Source: an uncultured Lachnospiraceae bacterium (GTDB lineage: Bacteria; Bacillota; Clostridia; Lachnospirales; Lachnospiraceae). Taken from it: DNA of 9,699 nt. Position 1 is the stretch's first letter. Every line of letters begins with the position of its first letter. The stretch spans positions 1-9,699 of the forward strand of contig CADCOU010000286.1 in NCBI GenBank assembly GCA_902803155.1, read 5' to 3'. Below, one piece after another: positions 1 to 7,303 of the stretch. The translations under genes were made by a program, and so were the position numbers. The notes beneath the pieces were generated by a model. It worked only from the letters and a program-made list of their open reading frames with translations. It made no database searches and was not told the origin of the DNA.

Positions 1-1118
1 ACAAGAGTGGATTTACCGCAGCCGGTATGCCCGATGATCCCCACAAATTCACCGCTCGATACCGTAAGACTGATATCATCCAGCGCCTTTTTTTCATAGG
101 ATGTCCCGGGGTTATAGATATAGTCCAGATGCTCCACACGGATTACAGGCTGGGCACCGGACGGACTTGTTCCTGATGTTTCGGGCATGAATCCGTCATT
201 CTTCTCCCGTATCCGGGAAGACAGGCCGGGATGCACCGTCTTCCTCAGTTCGTTCAGATCCCTCACCAGCTCCTCTGTCGACAGGACTCCGTCCGGAAGG
301 TCAAGCCCCGCCGTCTTCAGTTCATGCGCGAGCAATGTGACCTGCGGAACATCCAGGCGGTACTTCCTGAGAAGATCCACCTGGGAGAAAACCTGCCTGG
401 GCGTGCCTGTCAGGACGACCCTTCCGTGATCCATCACGATCACCCGGTCCGCATCCACGACTTCTTCCATGTAATGGGTGATCAGGATAACCGTGACGCC
501 CTCCGTCCTGTTCAGTTCCAGAACGGTCCGTATTACTTCCTTCCTTCCGCCCGGATCCAGCATGGCAGTCGGCTCGTCCAGTACGATGCACTTCGGTTTC
601 ATCGCGAGCACGCCGGCGATGGCTATGCGCTGCTTCTGACCGCCGGACAGCCGGTTCGGTGACGAGTCACGAAGTTCCCACATCCCGACGGAGCAGAGCG
701 CATTCTCCACCCGCTTCCAGATATCGTCTGTCGGGACTCCCATGTTTTCCGGCCCGAATCCGACGTCCTCCTCCACTACAGAAGCAATGATCTGGTTGTC
801 CGGGTTCTGGAAGACCATGCCGGCGCTCTGGCGGATATCCCAGAGCCTGGATTCGTCTCTTGTGTCATATCCGTTTACAAAGAGCGTCCCTTCCTCCGGG
901 AGCAGCAGTGCATTCAGATGGCGGGCAAGCGTCGATTTTCCGGACCCGTTGTGCCCGAGGATCGCGATAAACTGCCCCTTCTCCACCTCCAGGTCGACTC
1001 CGTCCAGAGCCTTCTGGGCATAGTCCGTCTCTCCGTTCTCATCGTAATGCAGATAACGGAAGGAAAGGTCATGTCCCTCTATGATATGGTATACGCTTTT
1101 CTCTGCGCTTTTTTTCAT
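1..1118 (-). CDS. ecfA1-ecfA2: ECF transporter ATPase, EcfA1 fused in frame to EcfA2 (3' end outside window)
   Basis: This encodes the ATP-hydrolysing subunits of an energy-coupling-factor transporter, which powers vitamin or cofactor uptake with EcfT and exchangeable S components. The first domain has Walker A GHNGSGKST at residues 55-63, Q-loop QNPDNQ, signature LSGGQKQR at 157-164, Walker B ending in D181-E182 (VLDEP) and the switch His at about 215. The usual EcfA1 C-terminal region follows to about residue 285. The frame then continues through a roughly 30-residue linker into a second ABC domain (IYNPGTSYEKKALDD, a typical EcfA2 beginning) with Walker A GHTGCGKST at 363-371, and exits at base 1. 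I read every codon from 1 to 602 and found no stop. An internal ATG at 188-186 is possible, but its nearest GGGAG lies about 15 bases upstream. The start at 1118 has GAAAGG six bases upstream. EcfA1 and EcfA2 are normally separate proteins of about 280-290 residues. A missed stop caused by a sequencing error is the main alternative. Confidence 0.9.
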   Translation of the reverse strand, partial: MKKSAEKSVYHIIEGHDLSFRYLHYDENGETDYAQKALDGVDLEVEKGQFIAILGHNGSGKSTLARHLNALLLPEEGTLFVNGYDTRDESRLWDIRQSAGMVFQNPDNQIIASVVEEDVGFGPENMGVPTDDIWKRVENALCSVGMWELRDSSPNRLSGGQKQRIAIAGVLAMKPKCIVLDEPTAMLDPGGRKEVIRTVLELNRTEGVTVILITHYMEEVVDADRVIVMDHGRVVLTGTPRQVFSQVDLLRKYRLDVPQVTLLAHELKTAGLDLPDGVLSTEELVRDLNELRKTVHPGLSSRIREKNDGFMPETSGTSPSGAQPVIRVEHLDYIYNPGTSYEKKALDDISLTVSSGEFVGIIGHTGCGKSTL

Positions 1119-1191
1119 CGAGTACCTTTCAGCTGAGTGTCTGCGGCTACCGGAAACGCAACCTGTAATCATGGTCATTCCAAGCCATCCC

Positions 1192-1220
1192 ATCATACAC
1201 TCTACCGCCTGCCCACGCAA
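1192..1220 (-). promoter_or_regulatory. candidate promoter of the ECF ATPase gene
   Basis: On the minus strand TTGCGT (1220-1215) is followed after exactly 17 bases by TATGAT (1197-1192). This would start transcription about 65-70 bases before the ecfA start codon. The -35 matches the TTGACA consensus at 4 of 6 positions and the -10 matches TATAAT at 5 of 6. A separate promoter is expected because the gene is cut off from the ribosomal operon that normally transcribes it. The call rests on pattern only. Confidence 0.5.
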
Positions 1221-1313
1221 GTACACAGCCGGTGCCGCCCGCATCCGAACCGGCTAACGTACATACGCAGTTCATCGTGGAGAGACGATCTTTGGCGGGT
1301 CCGTAAGAACGAT

Positions 1314-1357
1314 CTGCGGCGGCCCCATTTCTTAAGGAGGAAATGAGTCCGCCGCAG
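1314..1357 (-). terminator. long hairpin, probable terminator of the sugar operon
   Basis: Nine perfect base pairs (CTGCGGCGG at 1314-1322 with CCGCCGCAG at 1349-1357) enclose a three-base internal loop and a second six-base stem (CATTTC/GAAATG) with an eight-base loop. Read as minus-strand RNA the internal loop becomes ACU opposite GGG, which allows a C-G and a U-G pair. On the plus strand only one of the three positions can pair. The structure therefore fits an RNA made from the sugar operon, ending about 40 bases after the regulator. The tract after it (ATCGTTCTTAC) is only mildly T-rich, so termination may be weak, or it may instead be a processing or stabilising hairpin. Confidence 0.5.
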
Positions 1358-1399
1358 TTATAATACATATTTCAAACGAAACAGTTATCCGCAGAAATG

Positions 1400-2428
1400 T
1401 CAGATTTTCCGGACTGACTGCCCTTCCCGCAGCCTGGCCTCGAAGATATGCTTCTTCCTTCCGCCTTTCTCCTGAATCAGTTCGAACAGGATCCGGCTGG
1501 TCTCCAGCGCCATCTCCTCCAGCGGCTGTTCAATCGTTGTGATGGACGGCTGATAATAGCGCGCCATGTCCAGACCGTCACACCCAACCACCGAGATATC
1601 ATCCGGAACTCTCAGGCCGTAATCAAAGATCGCCTTGCAGGCTCCTATGGCAATGGTGTCCGAGATTGCATAGATTGCAGTGAATTCAGTTCCGGACTGA
1701 AGGAGCTTCATCGTCTGCTCGTACCCGTTCTTCATCGTGTAGATCGGGCCATTCGCCGGCATATGCACGATCAGGGAATCATCGCAGGGGATCCCGCGCT
1801 TTTCCAGTGCTCTCCGGTATCCGTCGAGCCTCAGTTTTCCTATACTGGTATCATGCGCATAGGCTGTTATGATCACGATCCTGCTGTGTCCCATGGAGCA
1901 CAGGTAGTCCACCATATGATAGCTTTCCGCCTCATCATCAATGGCAACGATCCCATAATTGTCCATATTCTCCGGGATCACTGCGTCCACCGTACAGATC
2001 ACATACGGAACCTGGATCCTCGCAAGCAGTTCTTCTTTCGGACGGCTGGCACCGCCCATGAATATGATGCCTTTGAGCCTCTTCTCCCTGGCAAGCCTGG
2101 CACCAACCTCCAGTTCATTTTCCATCTCATCAACCTGCTGCAGCACAAAGAGATAATCCTTGGCCAGGACATCACTCTGGACCGTCTGGATCATCTCTGC
2201 AAACAGCGGATTGCCGACGCCTTTGGTCAGAAGCGCGATCGTGTTGGATTCCACCCTCTTCAGATTCTGGGCACTGTTATTCGGAACATAATTGTGCTCC
2301 CGGATCGTATCCATGATCAGCTGCTTTGTCTCCGGATTGATGTCCGGATGGTTGTTGATCGCCCTTGAGACAGTACTTACCCCGACCCCGCACAGCCTGG
2401 CAATGTCTTTGATCGTTACCTGTCCCAT
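1400..2428 (-). CDS. LacI/GalR-family transcriptional regulator of the maltodextrin operon
   Basis: This is a 342-residue DNA-binding repressor of the usual family length (330-345). The N-terminus has the LacI helix-turn-helix at residues 4-23 (TIKDIARLCGVGVSTVSRAI), followed by the conserved stretch ending NYVPN and a hinge-helix region with the usual leucine (AQNL). From about residue 60 it has the periplasmic-binding-protein-like effector domain, with family blocks such as DLLFA-type NPLFAEM near 78-84 and the VPDDISVVGCDG and TTIEQP segments near the C-terminus. The start is supported by AAAGGA seven bases upstream. It lies 64 bases after malQ on the same strand, so it is probably the last gene of the operon it controls. 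Family knowledge predicts repression relieved by a sugar. The palindromic sites at the operon promoter (7233-7303) have the central CG typical of LacI-family operators. The specific effector cannot be read from the sequence. Confidence 0.93.
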   Translation of the reverse strand: MGQVTIKDIARLCGVGVSTVSRAINNHPDINPETKQLIMDTIREHNYVPNNSAQNLKRVESNTIALLTKGVGNPLFAEMIQTVQSDVLAKDYLFVLQQVDEMENELEVGARLAREKRLKGIIFMGGASRPKEELLARIQVPYVICTVDAVIPENMDNYGIVAIDDEAESYHMVDYLCSMGHSRIVIITAYAHDTSIGKLRLDGYRRALEKRGIPCDDSLIVHMPANGPIYTMKNGYEQTMKLLQSGTEFTAIYAISDTIAIGACKAIFDYGLRVPDDISVVGCDGLDMARYYQPSITTIEQPLEEMALETSRILFELIQEKGGRKKHIFEARLREGQSVRKI

Positions 2429-2492
2429 ACCTGTTTCCTTTCCCCGGCAGCTCCCGTTCCCTGCGGAATTATCCGGTCTGTCTTCCGGTTCC

Positions 2493-4004
2493 TTATTCTT
2501 CGCAGCCCGGCAGCCGGCCCGTTATAGCGGTAAGCCTCCGGATCCTGCTGACCAGTTCCTCACTTACCTGGCCTTCTGCCAGTCTCCATGTCCAGTTCTT
2601 CCCGAGCGTAGACGGATGGTTGATACGGGCCCTTTCGTCCAGGCACAGATAATCCTGGATCGGGATCACGCAGGTATCCGCCACTGATTCAAAAGCAAGC
2701 CGGATAAATGCGCGGTTGCGTTCCTCCGGAGTAGTCTGCCCGGTGAATCCCATATAATCATCTGCCAGCTTCCGGTCTTCCCCGTTCAGTTCCCCGTACC
2801 AGGAGCACAGCGTCTGGTTGTCATGCGTCCCTGTATATACCACGCAGTTCGGAGTATACGTGTGCGGCAGGTAGCCGCTGCCCGTATCCCGCGAGTCGAA
2901 CGCAAACTCTATGACCTTCATGCCGGGAAATCCGGTGTCCTGCACCAGCTTTATCACGGTGTCTGTCAGGAATCCGAGATCTTCCGCTATGATGGCTCCG
3001 CTCTGCATGCCCGGGACTTCCTTCAACGCCGTGAACAGCTTCATCCCGGGACCTTTTTCCCAGTGTCCGTATGCGGCAGTCGGATCTCCCGCAGGGATCG
3101 AGTAATATTCATCGAATCCGCGGAAATGATCAACGCGTACGACATCATACAGTTTCAGGCAATGTGCGATACGCCTTTTCCACCACGCGTATCCTGTCTT
3201 CTCATGATGGTTCCAGTCGTAGAGCGGGTTTCCCCATAACTGCCCGTCTGCGGAAAAAGCGTCTGGCGGGCATCCCGCCACCGAAGACGGCCTGTGATCC
3301 TCATTAAACTGGAAAAGTTCATAATCTGCCCAGGCATCGGAACTGTCCGGAGAGACATAGATCGGAATATCGCCGATTATTTTTATGCCCTTCTTATTGG
3401 CATATCTCTTCAGTTCCTGCCACTGCTGCATGAACTTGTACTGCAGGAACCGGTAAAACCGTTCTTCCGGCTCCGTCTGTTCCCGGATCTGCGCGATCGC
3501 TTCCGGATCATGCATACGGATCGCGTCCGGCCACTCTGTCCAGCTCTTTCCGTCCAGAGAATTCTTTATCCCCATGAACAGTACATAGTCATCCAGCCAG
3601 AACGCATTGTCCTTCGCAAATGCCCGGTAGGCTTCTTCCTCTTCAAAATGAGATCTGCTGCATGCCCTGCGCAGGAGCGGGAACCGGTTCTGATACAGTT
3701 TCAGATAATCCACACGCTCCGGACAGTCCTGCCCGAAGTCGACTTCCCTGATCTCATTTTTCTCCAGCAGACCTTCCTCCGCCAGCGAATCAAGATCAAT
3801 AAAGTATGGATTACCCGCGAACGCGGAGAATGCCTGATACGGCGAGTCTCCATAACCGGTCGGTCCCAGCGGGAGTATCTGCCAGTAGGTCTGCCCTGCC
3901 CTTTCCAGGAGATCGACAAAGTCCTTCGCGCTCTGCGAAAAGCTTCCGATCCCGTACAGGGAAGGAAGGCTCGAAACCGGTAATAAGATGCCTGCTGCTC
4001 TCAT
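2493..4004 (-). CDS. malQ: 4-alpha-glucanotransferase (amylomaltase, GH77)
   Basis: This cytoplasmic disproportionating enzyme transfers alpha-1,4-glucan segments between malto-oligosaccharides, releasing glucose and longer chains for phosphorylase. At 503 residues it matches the compact bacterial GH77 form. Visible motifs are the N-terminal GILLPVSSLPS and GIGSF, the region WQILPLGPTGYGDSPYQ at 41-57, the nucleophile Asp292 in VVRVDHFRGFDEYY, the acid/base Glu341 in IIAEDLGFLT, and the third conserved Asp395 in YTGTHDNQT. All three catalytic carboxylates are therefore present. The start at 4004 has GAGGA seven bases upstream. It lies 74 bases after the permease gene with a hairpin in the gap, and 64 bases before the regulator. 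Its presence identifies the imported sugar of this operon as an alpha-glucan. No glycogen phosphorylase or alpha-glucosidase gene is in the window. Confidence 0.97.
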   Translation of the reverse strand: MRAAGILLPVSSLPSLYGIGSFSQSAKDFVDLLERAGQTYWQILPLGPTGYGDSPYQAFSAFAGNPYFIDLDSLAEEGLLEKNEIREVDFGQDCPERVDYLKLYQNRFPLLRRACSRSHFEEEEAYRAFAKDNAFWLDDYVLFMGIKNSLDGKSWTEWPDAIRMHDPEAIAQIREQTEPEERFYRFLQYKFMQQWQELKRYANKKGIKIIGDIPIYVSPDSSDAWADYELFQFNEDHRPSSVAGCPPDAFSADGQLWGNPLYDWNHHEKTGYAWWKRRIAHCLKLYDVVRVDHFRGFDEYYSIPAGDPTAAYGHWEKGPGMKLFTALKEVPGMQSGAIIAEDLGFLTDTVIKLVQDTGFPGMKVIEFAFDSRDTGSGYLPHTYTPNCVVYTGTHDNQTLCSWYGELNGEDRKLADDYMGFTGQTTPEERNRAFIRLAFESVADTCVIPIQDYLCLDERARINHPSTLGKNWTWRLAEGQVSEELVSRIRRLTAITGRLPGCEE

Positions 4005-4023
4005 CTGCTATTCCTCAGCGATC

Positions 4024-4062
4024 CATGATCCGGCCCGCACACCTCATTGAAGCCGGATCATG
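4024..4062 (-). repeat. intercistronic hairpin between malG and malQ
   Basis: An 11-base perfect inverted repeat, CATGATCCGGC (4024-4034) and GCCGGATCATG (4052-4062), encloses a 17-base loop. Beyond a one-base bulge, GATC can pair with GATC. It fills the gap between the permease stop and the malQ ribosome binding site. No T-run follows on the minus strand, so it looks like an RNA-stabilising or processing element and not a terminator. Confidence 0.55.
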
Positions 4063-4078
4063 AGATCATTTCTGTCAG

Positions 4079-4909
4079 TTATCCCTTCACAGCACCTGCA
4101 ATAACACCCTCGATGATGTATCTCTGGCAGACCAGATACATGATGATGATCGGAATGATGTCGATCATGATACTGGCCATCATGGCGCCCATGTTAACGG
4201 TACCATAGCTTCCGCGGAAGTACTGGATCGCCATCGGGATCGTCCTGTATTTCTTTATATCCAGCACCAGCGTCGGGAGCAGATAATCGTTCCAGACCCA
4301 CATGGTCTCCAGAATCGCCGTCGATATGATCGTCGGCTTCAGGATCGGGATGAGCACGTTGAAATATGTCTGCAGGGGTGAGCAGCCGTCGATCATGGCC
4401 GCTTCCTCGATCTCCAGCGGGATGGACTTGACAAATCCCGTAAACATAAAGACCGCAAGTCCGGCGCCGAATCCAAGATAGATGACGCAGATGTTGTACG
4501 GTGTGTTCAGTTTCAGGCGGTCAGCGGTCGTTGCCAGGGTAAACATAACCATCTGGAACGGAACGACCATACTGAAAATGCACAGATAATAGAAGATCTT
4601 CGCGATCGTACTGTTCACCCGGACCACATACCAGGCCGCCATGGAACAGCACAGCAGGATCAGTAACACCGATGTCACGGAGATCAGCAGCGAGAAGAAG
4701 AAGGACTTCAGGAAACTCATTCCCGTGACGCTCTCCACATAGTTCGAAAGTCCGGCAAATGTGGCAGAGGTCGGAAGGTTGAAGACATCCTTTGTGGTGA
4801 TCGATTTGGTATCCTTCAGCGAATTGAGCAGGATCGTCACGATCGGATAGATCCATACAATGGACAGGAATGTGAAGAATACGGTAAGGAATGCTGTTTT
4901 CTTTTTCAT
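4079..4909 (-). CDS. malG: sugar ABC transporter permease, MalG type
   Basis: This is the second inner-membrane subunit of a carbohydrate importer of the CUT1 family, 276 residues long. A first membrane segment lies at about residues 7-30. A cluster of hydrophobic helices fills the middle and the C-terminal end. The cytoplasmic coupling (EAA) motif is at about 167-188 (IEEAAMIDGCSPLQTYF, followed by IP), which docks on the ATPase. The chosen start is the ATG at 4909, not the upstream in-frame ATG at 5011. It has GGGAGGTG five bases upstream, begins MKKKTAF directly before the first membrane helix, and overlaps the malF stop by ATGA, implying translational coupling. The longer reading would add 34 charged residues read from the malF coding sequence. 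The substrate is inferred from the neighbouring malQ, and no ATPase gene accompanies it. Confidence 0.93.
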   Translation of the reverse strand: MKKKTAFLTVFFTFLSIVWIYPIVTILLNSLKDTKSITTKDVFNLPTSATFAGLSNYVESVTGMSFLKSFFFSLLISVTSVLLILLCCSMAAWYVVRVNSTIAKIFYYLCIFSMVVPFQMVMFTLATTADRLKLNTPYNICVIYLGFGAGLAVFMFTGFVKSIPLEIEEAAMIDGCSPLQTYFNVLIPILKPTIISTAILETMWVWNDYLLPTLVLDIKKYRTIPMAIQYFRGSYGTVNMGAMMASIMIDIIPIIIMYLVCQRYIIEGVIAGAVKG

Positions 4910-5760
4910 TGCTGCACCTCCCTTGAGCTCGTAACGCGAAGCTGCGCAAGAGCGATGATGACAACGATCAGGAAGAAGACCACGGCTTTTGCCTGTCCGA
5001 TACCTTTCCACTGCGGTCCGCTCCTCGCATAGAACGTATCATAGATGTTCAGTGCAAGCAGCTGGGTCGCCTTCTTCGGATCACCGCCGGTCAGGGACAG
5101 GTTCTGGTCGAACATCTTGAAGCCGTTTGTCAGAGTCAGGAATGTGCAGATCGTGACCGACGACATGATCATCGGGATCTTGATCCGGAACAGCGTCTGC
5201 AGCCTGTTTGCACCGTCTACCATGGCTGCCTCGATCAGATCGCCCGGGACGTTGCTCAGGCCCGCGATATAGATGATCATCATATATCCGATCTGCTGCC
5301 AGCACAGGAGGATGATCATACCCCAGAAGCCGTTCTTCGCGCTCAGAGCCAGAAGCGGCTGTCCCATCGACATCAGGATTCCGTTCAGCAGTGTCTGCCA
5401 GATATAGCCGAGGACGATACCGCCGATCAGGTTCGGCATGAAGAAAACCGTCCGGAAAGTGTTCGTTCCTCTGATTCCTTTCGTCAGAGCGAGCGCGATC
5501 AGGAAGGCAATCACATTAATGAGAATACTGGAAAGCACTGCAAACAGAACCGTCAGCCAGAAAGCATGCGAAAATGTACTGTCCGCCAGAATCTTCGCAT
5601 AATTGGAAAAGCCGACAAAGTTTACCTTATTCACCGTAGTGAACTGACAGAATGAAAGATAGATTCCCCAGAGAAAGGGCCACAGAAAGCCGATGCAGAA
5701 CGCCGCCGCGGTAGGCAGCAGGAAGATCGGCCAGTATTTTTTGATGGTTTTTCCTACCAT
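4906..5760 (-). CDS. malF: sugar ABC transporter permease, MalF type
   Basis: This is the first membrane subunit of the CUT1 importer, 284 residues, in the short form without the large periplasmic loop of enterobacterial MalF. Hydrophobic segments include residues 10-38, 64-95 and 145-168, plus a final helix near 258-273. The coupling motif is EAAMVDGANRLQTLFRIKIP at about 177-196. The C-terminus (REVQQ) is encoded by the same bases that form the malG ribosome binding site, and its TGA overlaps the malG ATG. The start at 5760 has GGAGGG about ten bases upstream, a slightly long spacing. It is separated from the binding-protein gene by 116 bases containing a strong hairpin, which probably keeps the membrane subunits less abundant than the binding protein. 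Confidence 0.94.
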   Translation of the reverse strand: MVGKTIKKYWPIFLLPTAAAFCIGFLWPFLWGIYLSFCQFTTVNKVNFVGFSNYAKILADSTFSHAFWLTVLFAVLSSILINVIAFLIALALTKGIRGTNTFRTVFFMPNLIGGIVLGYIWQTLLNGILMSMGQPLLALSAKNGFWGMIILLCWQQIGYMMIIYIAGLSNVPGDLIEAAMVDGANRLQTLFRIKIPMIMSSVTICTFLTLTNGFKMFDQNLSLTGGDPKKATQLLALNIYDTFYARSGPQWKGIGQAKAVVFFLIVVIIALAQLRVTSSREVQQ

Positions 5761-5800
5761 GCGATTATATCCCTCCGCATTTCCCTGATACTGATAGAAG

Positions 5801-5832
5801 AAGGGAAGGCAGGACCTGTCCAGCCTTCCCTT
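5801..5832 (-). terminator. intercistronic hairpin between binding protein and malF, possible attenuator
   Basis: Ten perfect pairs, AAGGGAAGGC (5801-5810) with GCCTTCCCTT (5823-5832), have an inner GGA/TCC extension and a four-base loop. On the minus strand the stem is followed by the pyrimidine-rich CTTCTATC. It lies about 45 bases after the binding-protein stop. Such hairpins after the first gene of sugar-importer operons are known to let most transcripts end or be stabilised there, giving excess binding protein. That role here is inference. Confidence 0.65.
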
Positions 5833-5876
5833 TCTGCTGATTACTTATGAATATTCGCCTGATCTCAAATATTCAG

Positions 5877-7154
5877 TCAGGCTGCCAGAGCCGCTTCAGC
5901 TGCCCATCCGTCAACGAATGCGCTGACGACTTCATCCCATTCACCGGTGCCTGCCGCATATGCGGTAAGGGCGGAGCCTACGCCGTTCTTCCATTCCTCA
6001 GACGGCATGGTGGTGAAGTTCCATGACACCGGGGTCTTGCCTGCTGCAGTGTATTCGCCATCCTGCTTCACGAACAGGTTCGGGGATTCCTGAGCAGTGG
6101 TGAACGGAATTACGAATCCCATGTCATTTGCCAGAGCGGTTGTTCCGGTCTCGGAAGTTACACACCAGTTGATGAAATCAAGCGTTGCCTGGATGTCTTC
6201 CTCGGATGCGCTGTTGTTGACACACCAGTAGTTCTCGGTTCCGGTGCAGAGTCCCTGATTCTCGTCGTCTACGCCAAAGTAGATCGGGATCATTGCCAGC
6301 TCGTCATCAGAATAGGTCTCGCTCAGTGAAGAGTATTCCCAGGAACCGTTCTGATAGAAGACTGCCTTGCCGTCAACGAACTCGGCACGGGAGTCATCCA
6401 TCGTCTTGGCGGAGAGCTCTGCTCCGTCACAGGTGGAATCGGTGATGTAGAGGTCAAACATTGCCTTGTAGTTGTCAAGGAAGCTGCCCTTGATCGCATC
6501 GGTGTTGTCAATTCCGTCTGCCTGATACTCATAGTAGATCGGAAGGTTTGCCAGATGGGTCTTGAATCTCCAGTCAGAGGAGCCGTCCATGCCTGCGCAG
6601 GTGAAAGCACCGTCTACACCGATCTCATCTTTTCTTGCCTGGATGTCATCCGCGATCTCCTTCAGAGCATCGAAGCCGGTGATATCTTCCAGAGTGTAGC
6701 CTGCCTTCTCCAGCAGAGCCTTGTTAACGATGATGCCATAGGACTCGATGACATAGGCAATACCTGCCACCGCGTCGCCATCCTTCAGCTCAAACGCATC
6801 GGATGTCAGATTGCCGGCGATCTCGCTGCCTGCCAGATCGTAGCAGTAATCCTTCCAGTTTGCCAGTCCGACCGGTCCGTTTACCTGGAACAGGGTCGGG
6901 GCATCCGACTTGCCCATCTCGGACATCAGGGTGGTCTCATATTCACCGGAAGCCGCCGTAACGACACTTACCGGAACACCTGTCTCTTCGGTGTATGCCT
7001 TCGCCAGATTCTGCCACGCTTCATCTGCTTCCGGCTTGAAATTCAGGTAATAAACCTGGCCCGCGGCTTCGTCCGCGGAAACGGTAGCTGCCGTACCGGC
7101 AAGCATGGAGATTGCCATAGCGGCACTGATAAGAACACTGATCGCCTTCTTCAT
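5877..7154 (-). CDS. extracellular sugar-binding protein of the ABC importer, lacking a lipobox cysteine
   Basis: This 425-residue family 1 extracellular solute-binding protein presumably captures malto-oligosaccharides for the MalFG-type permease encoded next. Residues 1-27 form a signal peptide: MKKA, a hydrophobic core, then MLAGTAATVSA. Where a Gram-positive binding lipoprotein would read LAGC, this one reads LAG-Thr21 (codon ACG), so no lipid anchor is expected. A type I signal peptidase site V-S-A after residue 27 is the apparent alternative. The mature part starts with acidic residues and then QVYYLNFKPEADEAWQNLA, a typical first strand of the fold. It has six cysteines, unusual for a secreted protein. 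The start has GAGGG eight bases upstream. It is the first gene of the operon, behind an operator-studded promoter. Substrate assignment rests on malQ in the same operon and is moderately sure. Confidence 0.9.
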   Translation of the reverse strand: MKKAISVLISAAMAISMLAGTAATVSADEAAGQVYYLNFKPEADEAWQNLAKAYTEETGVPVSVVTAASGEYETTLMSEMGKSDAPTLFQVNGPVGLANWKDYCYDLAGSEIAGNLTSDAFELKDGDAVAGIAYVIESYGIIVNKALLEKAGYTLEDITGFDALKEIADDIQARKDEIGVDGAFTCAGMDGSSDWRFKTHLANLPIYYEYQADGIDNTDAIKGSFLDNYKAMFDLYITDSTCDGAELSAKTMDDSRAEFVDGKAVFYQNGSWEYSSLSETYSDDELAMIPIYFGVDDENQGLCTGTENYWCVNNSASEEDIQATLDFINWCVTSETGTTALANDMGFVIPFTTAQESPNLFVKQDGEYTAAGKTPVSWNFTTMPSEEWKNGVGSALTAYAAGTGEWDEVVSAFVDGWAAEAALAA

Positions 7155-7232
7155 CTTGTAAACCCTCTTTTCTTTCTTAAATGCTGTGTTGTATTGCTCA
7201 AAACAACTGTGACCAGGCGTCCTGCCTGTTTC

Positions 7233-7303
7233 GGAACCGTTCTCGGTAATGTTCCCGGTAACGTTTCCAACGATACCTGAACTATATCATCGGAAACGTT
7301 ACC
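7233..7303. promoter_or_regulatory. array of four LacI-type operator sites
   Basis: Two strong sites fit the palindrome GGWAACGTTWCC with a central CG: GGAAACGTTACC at 7292-7303 (inside the promoter spacer) and GGTAACGTTTCC at 7257-7268 (about 12 bases after the likely transcription start). With flanks, the two form a 14-base perfect inverted pair. Two degenerate copies lie at 7245-7256 (GGTAATGTTCCC) and 7233-7244 (GGAACCGTTCTC). Centres are at 7238.5, 7250.5, 7262.5 and 7297.5, so three sites are contiguous with a 12-base period. The layout predicts direct blocking of polymerase by the operon's LacI-family protein. A catabolite-control (cre) role is possible because cre sites also have a central CG. 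Confidence 0.75.

Larger units (their letters stand above)
1119..1399. other. intergenic region between lacI-type regulator and ecfA
   Basis: These 281 bases hold no convincing gene. The short open frames on both strands (about 70 codons) have no recognisable protein features. The region contains the long hairpin at 1314-1357, a smaller inverted repeat AGCCGGT/ACCGGCT at 1227-1233 and 1249-1255, the candidate ecfA promoter and the ecfA ribosome binding site (GAAAGG). Confidence 0.6.

Noticed and set aside
1147..1368. 73-codon minus-strand frame between the regulator and ecfA
   Set aside because: It starts in the terminator-like hairpin, covers the ecfA promoter and shows no ribosome site or conserved features.
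1448..2368. 306-codon open frame on the plus strand
   Set aside because: It is wholly antisense to the LacI-family gene, has no family motifs, and its composition is that of a mirrored frame.
3294..3983. 229-codon open frame on the plus strand
   Set aside because: It lies antisense inside malQ, whose catalytic motifs make the minus-strand reading certain.
4910..5011. 34-residue N-terminal extension of the MalG-type permease
   Set aside because: It is read from malF coding sequence in another frame. The ATG at 4909 has a strong ribosome site and starts just before the first membrane helix.
6555..7280. 241-codon plus-strand frame crossing into the control region
   Set aside because: It is antisense to the binding-protein gene and runs through the operator array. 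No ribosome site or recognisable domain is seen.
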